From Deltaproteobacteria bacterium (GTDB lineage Bacteria > Bdellovibrionota > UBA1018): a stretch of DNA of 13,190 bases. Every line of letters begins with the position of its first letter. Within the stretch, counting starts at the first letter, position 1. Under the pieces are notes generated by a model. It saw only the letters and a program-made list of their open reading frames with translations. It had not been told where the DNA came from and did no database searches. This document shows, piece after piece, positions 1 through 6,542 of the stretch. Where the stretch lies: NCBI GenBank assembly GCA_016194835.1, contig JACQAU010000196.1, positions 1 to 13,190 on the forward strand. Reading direction: 5' to 3'. A program made the position numbers and the translations under genes.

Positions 1-372
1 AAAAAAAATAATTCTAAAAGCCTAGGGTATTCTAAAAGACTACATCACCCAATAGAATACGGAAATTTTTTTGGTAAAAGCGAAATGTTCAAGTTTTCAG
101 AGTGCATTGTTTATCGCGTTAAAAATAGCTGTGAGCATTTTCGTCTAGGCATCACTCTAAAAGCCAAAGGACCTTCTGTACAAAGAAATAAGACCAAAAG
201 ACAAATTAGAGAAGTTTTTAGAAATTTTGGAGAAAAACTGGGCAACTATGACTATAACGTAGTGATACCGTCCTATAAGAAGTTAGATAAACGGTTTCCA
301 GATGCATTACGTGCGAGCTTATTAAAGGAGATTAGCAACATGTTTAGACAGAAAAAAAGTCATGTTGTATAG
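1..372 (+). CDS. rnpA: Ribonuclease P protein component, 5' end outside window
   Basis: RnpA is the protein cofactor of the RNase P ribozyme, which removes 5' leaders from tRNA precursors. The first ATG is at 85, but the reading frame stays open back to base 1. The residues encoded there (YSKRLHHPIEYGNFFGKSE) match the N-terminal part of the family, the usual KR-L--P-EF---F region. A start at 85 would remove this strand, and no ATG, GTG or TTG lies in frame in 1-84, so the true start is upstream of the window. The visible part is 123 residues, close to the usual full length of 110-130. The family signature is QRNKTKRQIREVFR, the RNA-binding RNR motif (canonical RNxxKRxxRE). The 3' end overlaps yidD by 11 bases, which suggests translational coupling. 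rpmH is normally the gene just upstream but cannot be seen here. Family assignment is firm; only the exact start is unknown. Confidence 0.93.
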   Translation, partial: KKNNSKSLGYSKRLHHPIEYGNFFGKSEMFKFSECIVYRVKNSCEHFRLGITLKAKGPSVQRNKTKRQIREVFRNFGEKLGNYDYNVVIPSYKKLDKRFPDALRASLLKEISNMFRQKKSHVV

Positions 373-577
373 AAAAGTAGTTAAAGCATTTTTTGATTTT
401 TATCGCTATTTTCTGTCCCCGGTTTTACACTCGGCATTTCCGGGCTCAGGCTGTAGATTTAGGCCTACCTGTAGTGAATATGCAAAAGAAGCGATGTTAA
501 CACACGGATTTTTTAAAGGGCTTGTATTGTCTTTTCGTAGATTAGTGAAATGTCGTCCAAGTGGAGGTTTGATTTGA
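362..577 (+). CDS. yidD: Membrane protein insertion efficiency factor YidD
   Basis: YidD is a small inner-membrane-associated protein that helps YidC/Sec insert membrane proteins. This copy has 71 residues, near the lower end for the family. An N-terminal amphipathic or hydrophobic helix (FFDFYRYFLSPVL) is followed by the signature CRFRPTCSEYAKEA (usual CRFxPTCSxYAxEA), a GFFKG turn and RLVKCRP. The protein ends SGGLI, whereas relatives normally end in GG(Y/F)DPVP. Reading the next frame just after the GG codons would give GGFD, so the tail may have been changed by a one-base loss in the T run near 568-570, or may simply diverge here. It sits between rnpA (11-base overlap) and yidC (29 bases downstream), its standard position. 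Confidence 0.93.
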   Translation: MLYRKVVKAFFDFYRYFLSPVLHSAFPGSGCRFRPTCSEYAKEAMLTHGFFKGLVLSFRRLVKCRPSGGLI

Positions 578-604
578 ACAAGTGGAGGTTAACAAGAGGA
601 GGTT
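558..604 (+). repeat. Three imperfect copies of a Shine-Dalgarno-like 12-mer before yidC
   Basis: The 12-base unit CAAG(T/A)GGAGGTT occurs at 558-569, 579-590 and 593-604. The first copy encodes the last YidD residues, the second lies just after the yidD stop codon, and the third contains AGGAGG four bases before the yidC ATG at 607, so it is the actual ribosome binding site. The spacing is irregular (21 and 14 bases). The copies are seen directly. A local duplication that altered the YidD tail and multiplied the ribosome landing sites for YidC is an inference. Confidence 0.6.
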
Positions 605-606
605 AA

Positions 607-2232
607 ATGGATAAGAGAACGTTTTTAGCAATTACCATATGTTTTTTAGTTTTTATTTTATGGCAGAAATATTACATAGAACCACACGCACCACCGCCCA
701 CAAGACAAGAGAGTCTAAAAATCGAGCCGGTTACTTCAGTAAAACCTGAGATATCAGTTAAAAAACCAGAGCAAAAACTAGAGAAATCACCAGAACAATT
801 ATATAAAAAGGCACCTACACTTTCACCACAAACATTACCTAAAACCGCAGAAGTTGCCGCAGAAGCTGCACTGACACTTCAGACACAAGATGGTGACATT
901 CGTCTAAGTAACAGTAATACAACTATCCAAAATTGGACTCTAAAAAAATATAAAAAAAACATGTCAAAAGATTCTTTATCTATTGATCTTTCGTCTATTT
1001 CACTAAAAGAAGCTCAAGGAGAAATAGCTTTTGATTTACAAGAACTAGCCTATGTAGAAAATATTTTAGGAACCATTTCACAAACGAAAGAGGGCGCCCT
1101 CTGGTCTTATGAAGATCAGAACATAAAAATTATCAAAGAGATCAAAATAGGAGATAACAAGTCAGAAATTTCAGTTAAGCTAGATGCAGTATTTAAAACC
1201 AAAGCCCCCAAGCACGCCTTTTTTTCTTTAACAGCCCAAGCCCCGTCGCCCGATCCAGAAGAAGCGGATCGACAACTGGTGTATTGGTCAAACAAAGAAA
1301 TCACACGCATTGTTAGCAATAAAGAAGCAAAACTACAAGAAACACTAACTCCAGCTAAATGGATAGGACTAACGTGTAGATATTTTCTGCTGGCTTTGCT
1401 TCCACAAGATGGAGAAATAAAAGCAATAATACAACCACTAGAAAACAATAAGAAAAGAATAAGTTTGGTATACCCGATACAGGGAGATCACTTTGCTACT
1501 ACCTATAAGATGTATTTTGGCCCTAAAGAGATACAACTTTTGAGATCAATTGATCCCACCCTGGATCACACAGTAGATTTAGGCTGGTTTACTTTTTTTG
1601 CCTATCCTTTGCTTAGGATCATGCAATGGCTTTATGAAATCTTTCATAACTATGGATTGTCTATTATTTTTCTTACAATTCTAATTAATATTTTAACCTA
1701 TCCCCTTAATTACAAGAGCATGAAAAGCATGAAAGAAGTGGCAAAAATACAGCCACAACTACAAAAAATTAAAGAAAAATATAAAGACGATAAAGAAGCT
1801 TTAAATCGCGAGACATTAAGTCTTATGAAAACCCATGGATATAATCCAATGGCAGGATGTTTGCCTATTTTGGTGCAACTCCCGGTGTTTATAGCGCTCT
1901 ATAGAGTTTTGTATAGCTCTATTGAACTTTATCAGGCGCCATTTTATTTATGGATTCAGGATCTTTCATCTAAAGACCCGTACTATATAACTCCCGTTAT
2001 TTTAACTGTTGTCATGTTTGTAGCACAAAAATTAACCCCAACTACTGCGCCAGATCCAACACAAGCAAAGATGATGCAATTTATGCCTTTGATTTTCGGA
2101 GTTTTTATGCTGCCACTTCCATCTGGGTTAACGATTTATATGTTAGTAAATTCTCTATCGGGGATAGTGAGGCAGCTTGTATTAAATAAAAAATTAGGAA
2201 TTACTACTAATGTCCAGGGAGCAAAAACATAA
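607..2232 (+). CDS. yidC: Membrane protein insertase YidC
   Basis: YidC (Oxa1 family) inserts and folds inner-membrane proteins, alone or with SecYEG. The 541 residues have the diderm layout. Transmembrane helix 1 is at about 5-20. A Pro/Lys-rich linker (about 25-85) leads to the large periplasmic domain (about 85-320). The conserved insertase core follows, with helices near 327-347, 350-367, 416-440, 460-477 and 496-521. Core motifs are clear: YPLNYKSMKSM, NPMAGCLPILVQLPVFIALY, QAPFYLWIQDLS, DPYY and LPSGLTIYMLVN. Aligned with E. coli YidC (GFSIIIITFIVRGIMYPL against GLSIIFLTILINILTYPL), the functionally important groove Arg366 is Asn361 here. The third SD-like repeat lies four bases before the ATG. 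The end overlaps mnmE by 23 bases. Confidence 0.96.
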   Translation: MDKRTFLAITICFLVFILWQKYYIEPHAPPPTRQESLKIEPVTSVKPEISVKKPEQKLEKSPEQLYKKAPTLSPQTLPKTAEVAAEAALTLQTQDGDIRLSNSNTTIQNWTLKKYKKNMSKDSLSIDLSSISLKEAQGEIAFDLQELAYVENILGTISQTKEGALWSYEDQNIKIIKEIKIGDNKSEISVKLDAVFKTKAPKHAFFSLTAQAPSPDPEEADRQLVYWSNKEITRIVSNKEAKLQETLTPAKWIGLTCRYFLLALLPQDGEIKAIIQPLENNKKRISLVYPIQGDHFATTYKMYFGPKEIQLLRSIDPTLDHTVDLGWFTFFAYPLLRIMQWLYEIFHNYGLSIIFLTILINILTYPLNYKSMKSMKEVAKIQPQLQKIKEKYKDDKEALNRETLSLMKTHGYNPMAGCLPILVQLPVFIALYRVLYSSIELYQAPFYLWIQDLSSKDPYYITPVILTVVMFVAQKLTPTTAPDPTQAKMMQFMPLIFGVFMLPLPSGLTIYMLVNSLSGIVRQLVLNKKLGITTNVQGAKT

Positions 2233-3655
2233 GCCCGCCCGACTGAGCGCGGCACACAGATTATCTCAATATTTATCTCAAGAAACGGTATTTTCTCTTA
2301 CCACAGCAATGGGTGGTCCAATTGTTAATGTGAGAATAAGCGGAGAAAAAGCCCTAATAATATTCCAAAAGTTGACTGGCATTAAGGAAATTAAACACGC
2401 GCAAGAGAGAAAACTAATATTTACAAAAATTAAAGATATAAACAAACAGGTAATTGACGAAGCAATGGCGTGTTTTTTTTTAGCTCCCCACAGTTATACA
2501 GGAGAAAATACGGTGGAGTTTTATTTACATGGGAGTTCTTATATAGTTTCTAAGCTTTTTTCTGAACTTTGTGCTTTAGGTTTAAGACAAGCATTGCCAG
2601 GTGAGTTTAGCTTTCGCGCGGTAAGAAACGGCAAGATGACCCTTAATCAGGCAGAGGCGGTGGCGGATTTAATAGCGTCTTCGAATTTTTCTGCCCACAC
2701 ACTAGCACTAGAAAAAATCAGCGGGAGTCTCGGTTTATGTCTGAATGAGATAGCTCAAAACCTCAAGCATTTGGCTGCCATGGGAGAGCTTAGTATAGAT
2801 TTTTCAGATCAAGATGTAAACGAGATTGGCTTGGCGCGCTTAAAAGAAAAAATTCCCGCGATCATGGAAAAGCTTTTACAGTTAAAAAATAGTTTTGAAA
2901 GAGGAAATCGTATTCAAGATGGTATTCCAGTAGCTTTTATAGGACTTCCTAATGCTGGAAAATCAAGTTTTTTTAATGCGTTGTTAGGTGAAGACAGATC
3001 TATTGTCTCAGAAATTTCAGGTACGACAAGAGATATAGTAAAAGAGACTTTGGCTTTACACGGAGAAAAAACAAGCGTGACATTAAGGCTTATGGATACC
3101 GCAGGTCTGAGAAAAAGTGTGGGAAAAGTAGAAAAACTAGGAGTGCAAAGAACACACCTGGCCGGTAAAGAAGCAGAACTAATATTACTTATTGTAGATG
3201 TGTCCATATCATTTGCGGCGTTAAAAAAAGAATGGGGCAAGATTTGCTCTCCTAATAAAAAAACACTCGGGATTTTAACCAAGTGTGACCTGGTAAAAGA
3301 AGAAAGAATTAGTGTTTTAAAAAAACAATTAATTAAGACATTTAAGGTGCCCCATTGGCTCAAAACCTCTGCCCTGACTGGTGAGGGGATTTCTGATGCC
3401 TCACAAGAGATTGTTAGATTTTGTGAGCGTTTTGTTTTTAGAGATCCAGGTGAAGTTTTGTTAACACGATTTGATCACCTAGAGGCGGTATCAGAGTGCA
3501 TAGATCATCTCAAAAGAGCAACGCAAGTCCAAGAAAGCGATCTCTTTGCTGCCGACTTGAGACACGCCCTAAATTCTCTCAACACGCTCATTGGAGAGAC
3601 CCTGCCAGAGGATATTTTAGAAAAGATATTCTCAGAATTTTGTATTGGGAAGTAG
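2210..3655 (+). CDS. mnmE: tRNA modification GTPase MnmE (TrmE)
   Basis: With MnmG, MnmE adds the (carboxymethyl)aminomethyl group to wobble U34 of certain tRNAs, using a formyl-folate-binding N domain, a helical domain and an inserted G domain. This copy has 481 residues against a usual 450-460. The excess is an N-terminal extension of about 20 residues before the conserved ETVFSLTTAMGGP start region. G motifs are all present: G1 GLPNAGKSS at about 245-253 (including the K+-coordinating Asn), G2 GTTRD at about 271, G3 DTAGLR at about 296 and G4 TKCD at about 357. The C terminus is FCIGK, the catalytic CxGK motif. The ATG at 2210 has an AGGA about 10 bases upstream and lies inside yidC; no other ATG occurs before the conserved region. 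The jag/khpB gene often found between yidC and mnmE is absent. Confidence 0.96.
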   Translation: MSREQKHKPARLSAAHRLSQYLSQETVFSLTTAMGGPIVNVRISGEKALIIFQKLTGIKEIKHAQERKLIFTKIKDINKQVIDEAMACFFLAPHSYTGENTVEFYLHGSSYIVSKLFSELCALGLRQALPGEFSFRAVRNGKMTLNQAEAVADLIASSNFSAHTLALEKISGSLGLCLNEIAQNLKHLAAMGELSIDFSDQDVNEIGLARLKEKIPAIMEKLLQLKNSFERGNRIQDGIPVAFIGLPNAGKSSFFNALLGEDRSIVSEISGTTRDIVKETLALHGEKTSVTLRLMDTAGLRKSVGKVEKLGVQRTHLAGKEAELILLIVDVSISFAALKKEWGKICSPNKKTLGILTKCDLVKEERISVLKKQLIKTFKVPHWLKTSALTGEGISDASQEIVRFCERFVFRDPGEVLLTRFDHLEAVSECIDHLKRATQVQESDLFAADLRHALNSLNTLIGETLPEDILEKIFSEFCIGK

Positions 3656-3713
3656 CGGGCTATTGGCATTTTTATTGATTTGAATTAAAGTAAGGAACGG
3701 AGAAAAACACACT

Positions 3714-4464
3714 ATGACTAAAGAAATAACCGAAATTGCAGTTTTAGGGTCCGGACAAATGGGAATAGGAATAGCACAAACCGCAGCTCAATGCGGATTT
3801 CGTGTCTTATGAAAACCTTAACCAAGCTTCTTTTGTTGTCGAAGCAGCAACCGAGAACCAAGAACTGAAATTTCAATTATTTAAATTGCTTGACGAAATT
3901 TGTCCCAAAGACGCCATGCTGGCTACAAACACGTCGTCGATCAGTATTACTGCAATTGCGTCTCACACACAAAGGCCAGAAAAAGTTGGGGGTATTCATT
4001 TTATGAATCCGGTTCCTTTAATGAAACTTGTAGAAGGCATCCGGGGACTGCAGACATCAGATGAGACCTTCGCGGCAATAAAATGGGTTTCTGAAAAAAT
4101 GGGAAAGACCGTGGTAGAAGTCAAAGATGTTCCAGGTTTTGCTGTAAACAGGGTTCTTTTACCTATGATAAACGAAGCAATTACCGCAGTTTATGAAGGA
4201 ATTGCGACTCCAAAAGACATAGATACCGCAATGAAACTAGGGACCAATCAACCAATGGGACCCCTTGAGCTTGCCGATTTCATTGGATTAGACACTTGCT
4301 TATCTATTATGGAAGTTTTACATGAAGGACTAGGAGATTCTAAGTATCGCCCAAGCCCACTTTTAAAACAATATGTAGCTGCGGGTTGGTTGGGTAGGAA
4401 AACAAAAAGAGGATTCTATAAATATGACAATTCAAATAATACAATACCCACGAGCCAGAGGTGA
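3714..4464 (+). pseudogene. hbd: 3-Hydroxybutyryl-CoA dehydrogenase, broken by an internal deletion and frameshift
   Basis: The intact enzyme oxidises (S)-3-hydroxybutyryl-CoA to acetoacetyl-CoA with NAD(P). Translation from the ATG at 3714 gives 32 residues with the Rossmann motif LGSGQMGIGIAQ, then stops at TGA 3810-3812. The rest of the protein continues in the +1 frame from about 3802 (SYENLNQASFVVEAATEN) to 4464. It has NTSS, the catalytic dyad His (codon 3997) and Glu (codon 4033) in HFMNPVPLMKLVE, the ApGFxVNR-like loop, MKLGTNQPMGPLELADFIGLD and the terminal GWLGRKTKRGFYKYD. Compared with C. acetobutylicum Hbd, about 44 residues are missing at the seam, including the acidic residue at the end of beta-2 that binds the NAD ribose and the helical arm. 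As written the product cannot work. The seam lies in GTGTCTTAT, readable in both frames, which suggests deletion between short direct repeats or an assembly error. It is the first gene of the acyl-CoA operon, with GGAG about 11 bases before the ATG. Confidence 0.85.
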
Positions 4465-4491
4465 GTGTACATATAATTACAAACGCAGACA

Positions 4492-4557
4492 CTTCGAGGC
4501 CAGGATTGGCCGAGAAGACCGACTGTCCAACGGACAGCCAAGTCCAGGAAGGACTTG
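4492..4557 (+). promoter_or_regulatory. Cluster of three hairpins in the leader of the crotonase gene
   Basis: The 105-base gap between hbd and the crotonase gene is more GC-rich than its surroundings and can fold into three consecutive hairpins. Hairpin A (4492-4517) has 4 outer pairs, a tandem G-A/A-G internal step, 5 inner pairs and a GGAT loop. Hairpin B (4523-4537) is CTGTCC-AAC-GGACAG. Hairpin C (4539-4557) is a 7-bp stem with loop AGGAA. B and C share GTCC/GGAC arms, so alternative pairings are possible. The AGGTGG ribosome binding site (4559-4564) follows directly after hairpin C. There is no U tract, so these are not classical terminators. A role in mRNA processing, stability or translation control is inference. 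Confidence 0.5.
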
Positions 4558-4569
4558 TAGGTGGCGAGT

Positions 4570-5373
4570 ATGACAACTAACAAGACAACATGTAAGAATT
4601 TAATTTTAGATTATAAAGAACTCGGTATTCAGATTGTCAAAATTTCAAGAATTAAACAACTCAATGCGCTCAATACTGAAACACTCGAAGAACTCAAAGA
4701 AACTCTCCAAGTGTTTGCAAAAGATACCACAGTTCGTGTTGTGATTTTAACCGGAGATGGCGACAAAGCCTTTATTGCCGGAGCGGATATTGCAGAAATG
4801 AAAGATATGAATACTTCTCAGGGGGTGAGATTTTCTCGTTTGGGGCACGATGTTGCCAAGTTATTAGAACAAATGCCCAAACCCACAATTGCTGCAGTTA
4901 ATGGCTTTGCGTTAGGTGGTGGTACAGAAATGGCCATCGCGTGTGATTTTATTATTGCATCTGAAAACGCAGTGTTTGGACAACCCGAGGTGGGGCTGGG
5001 GATTATTCCCGGGTTTGGAGCAAATTTTAGATTGCCAAAATTTGTAGGACTCCCGAGAGCCAAGGAACTTATTTTTTCTGGTAGACGGGTTAAAGCGGAC
5101 GAAGCGTTTAGGATAGGGTTGGCTTCGTTTGTGTATCCGGTAGAGGGTTTTTTATCTAAAGTAATTGAGTTTGCTTGTGAAATTAGCCAAAAGTCTTCAG
5201 AAGCGCTTCGAGCCTCAAAAAAAACAATAAACGAACTTTCAGAAACAAATGGACTAAACGCAAAGCTAGACGCAGAAGCACAGACATTTGGAACTCTATT
5301 TAGTTCTTACGATCAAAAAGAAGGAATGTCGGCGTTTGTTGAAAAAAGAAAACCAAAATTTCAGGGGCTATAA
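4570..5373 (+). CDS. Enoyl-CoA hydratase / crotonase
   Basis: A crotonase-fold enzyme, most likely hydrating crotonyl-CoA to 3-hydroxybutyryl-CoA. The 267 residues are a full-length single-domain hydratase. Motifs: LNALNTETLEEL near the N terminus; the oxyanion-hole segment AFIAGADIAEM; then AAVNGFALGGGTEMAIACD with the first catalytic Glu (codon 4927, about residue 120) and FGQPEVGLGIIPGFG with the second (codon 4987, about residue 140). The 20-residue spacing matches Glu144/Glu164 of the rat enzyme. The end DQKEGMSAFVEKRKPKF is typical. ATG 4570 is preferred over GTG 4561 because AGGTGG lies six bases before the ATG. The acyl-CoA dehydrogenase gene follows after 12 bases. Short-chain specificity is inferred from the neighbours. 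Confidence 0.92.
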   Translation: MTTNKTTCKNLILDYKELGIQIVKISRIKQLNALNTETLEELKETLQVFAKDTTVRVVILTGDGDKAFIAGADIAEMKDMNTSQGVRFSRLGHDVAKLLEQMPKPTIAAVNGFALGGGTEMAIACDFIIASENAVFGQPEVGLGIIPGFGANFRLPKFVGLPRAKELIFSGRRVKADEAFRIGLASFVYPVEGFLSKVIEFACEISQKSSEALRASKKTINELSETNGLNAKLDAEAQTFGTLFSSYDQKEGMSAFVEKRKPKFQGL

Positions 5374-5385
5374 AGGAATAAGAAA

Positions 5386-6537
5386 ATGATATTATACTGG
5401 CCAGAACAAGACGAGTCTAAAAAACTCTTACAAGAACAAGCTAGAGAGTTTGCAAAAAAAGAAATTGCTCCACATGCTGCAAAATTTGACCAAACAGGGG
5501 AGTTTCCCGTTGAAGTCATTCGAAAGCTTTCTGACATGGGTTTTATGGGGATGATGGTTAATGAGCAATACGGGGGTTGTGGCTTTGACGCCGTTTCTTA
5601 TGCTATTGCTCTAGAAGAAACCGCAGCGGCTTGTGCTTCGACTGCGGTAATTATGTCTGTAAACAACTCACTAGTTTGTGTTCCGTTAGAAACCTTTGGA
5701 ACAGAAGAGCAGAAAAGAGAAATTTTAATCCCATTAGCTCAAGGAAAGAAACTTGGATGTTTTGCTCTTTCTGAGCCAGGACATGGTTCCGATCCTGCGG
5801 GGTTAAAGTGCCAAGCCACCAAAGTCAGCGGTGGGTATAAAATTAATGGAACTAAAAATTGGATCACTAACGGCAAAGAAGCCGATTATTGTATCTTGTT
5901 TGCAACACTGGATAAAACAAAGGGACATAAGGGCATATGTGCCTTTGTCGTAGACACCAAAACTAAAGGCTATCAGGTAGCTAAAATCGAAGACAAACTC
6001 GGGATAACGGCTTCTTCTACGGCGCAGCTTTTTTTTGATGATGTATTTGTCCCAGACAATGGTCTTTTAGGAAAAGAGGGACAAGGTCTAAGAATCGCAC
6101 TTTCTACTTTGGATGGGGGAAGAATAGGAATAGCCGCGCAGGCACTTGGCATTGCGCGCTGTGCATTTGATGCGTCTAAGAAGTTCGCTTTAGAAAGAGA
6201 GCAATTCGGTGCGCCTATTGCCAAGCTTCAGGCCATACAGTTTTACATTGCCGAGATGGCTACAGAAATTCAAGCGGCTAGGCTACTTATTTGGTACGCG
6301 GCCAAGAGAAAAGACATGGGGTTGTCTTATACTAAAGAAGCTGCAATGGCTAAGCTTAAGGCATCAGAAGTGGCGATGTGGGTTACAACAAAGGCCATAC
6401 AGGTGCATGGCGGATATGGTTACACGAAAGAATATGTTGTAGAGAGAAATTTTAGAGATGCCAAGGTAACAGAAATATACGAGGGAACCTCAGAAATCCA
6501 AAAACTTGTCATAGCGGCACAAGAGCTGGGAAAATAA
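5386..6537 (+). CDS. Short-chain (butyryl-CoA-type) acyl-CoA dehydrogenase
   Basis: A flavoprotein that introduces the alpha-beta double bond into a short acyl-CoA, passing electrons to electron-transfer flavoprotein (no etf genes are in the window). The 383 residues are the usual length and complete: N-terminal helical domain, then CFALSEPGHGSDPAG and NGTKNWITNGKEA (FAD/substrate-binding beta domain), GRIGIAAQALGIAR, REQFGAPIAKLQAIQF, QVHGGYGYTKEY and the C-terminal TEIYEGTSEIQ. The catalytic base is expected to be Glu366 in IYEG, the position used by short- and medium-chain enzymes rather than by isovaleryl-CoA dehydrogenase. Butyryl-CoA or isobutyryl-CoA are both possible from sequence alone; the operon favours butyryl-CoA. 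A ribosome binding site AAGGA precedes the ATG. The mutase gene starts 6 bases after the stop. Confidence 0.93.
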   Translation: MILYWPEQDESKKLLQEQAREFAKKEIAPHAAKFDQTGEFPVEVIRKLSDMGFMGMMVNEQYGGCGFDAVSYAIALEETAAACASTAVIMSVNNSLVCVPLETFGTEEQKREILIPLAQGKKLGCFALSEPGHGSDPAGLKCQATKVSGGYKINGTKNWITNGKEADYCILFATLDKTKGHKGICAFVVDTKTKGYQVAKIEDKLGITASSTAQLFFDDVFVPDNGLLGKEGQGLRIALSTLDGGRIGIAAQALGIARCAFDASKKFALEREQFGAPIAKLQAIQFYIAEMATEIQAARLLIWYAAKRKDMGLSYTKEAAMAKLKASEVAMWVTTKAIQVHGGYGYTKEYVVERNFRDAKVTEIYEGTSEIQKLVIAAQELGK

Positions 6538-6542
6538 AGATA

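Noticed and set aside
3802..4464. Independent 220-residue gene starting at GTG 3802
   Set aside because: The protein begins in the middle of the 3-hydroxybutyryl-CoA dehydrogenase fold and has no ribosome binding site; the missing N terminus is found just upstream in another frame, so this is part of one broken gene.
4561..4569. GTG start for the crotonase at 4561
   Set aside because: The GTG overlaps the AGGTGG ribosome binding site that is correctly spaced for the ATG at 4570.
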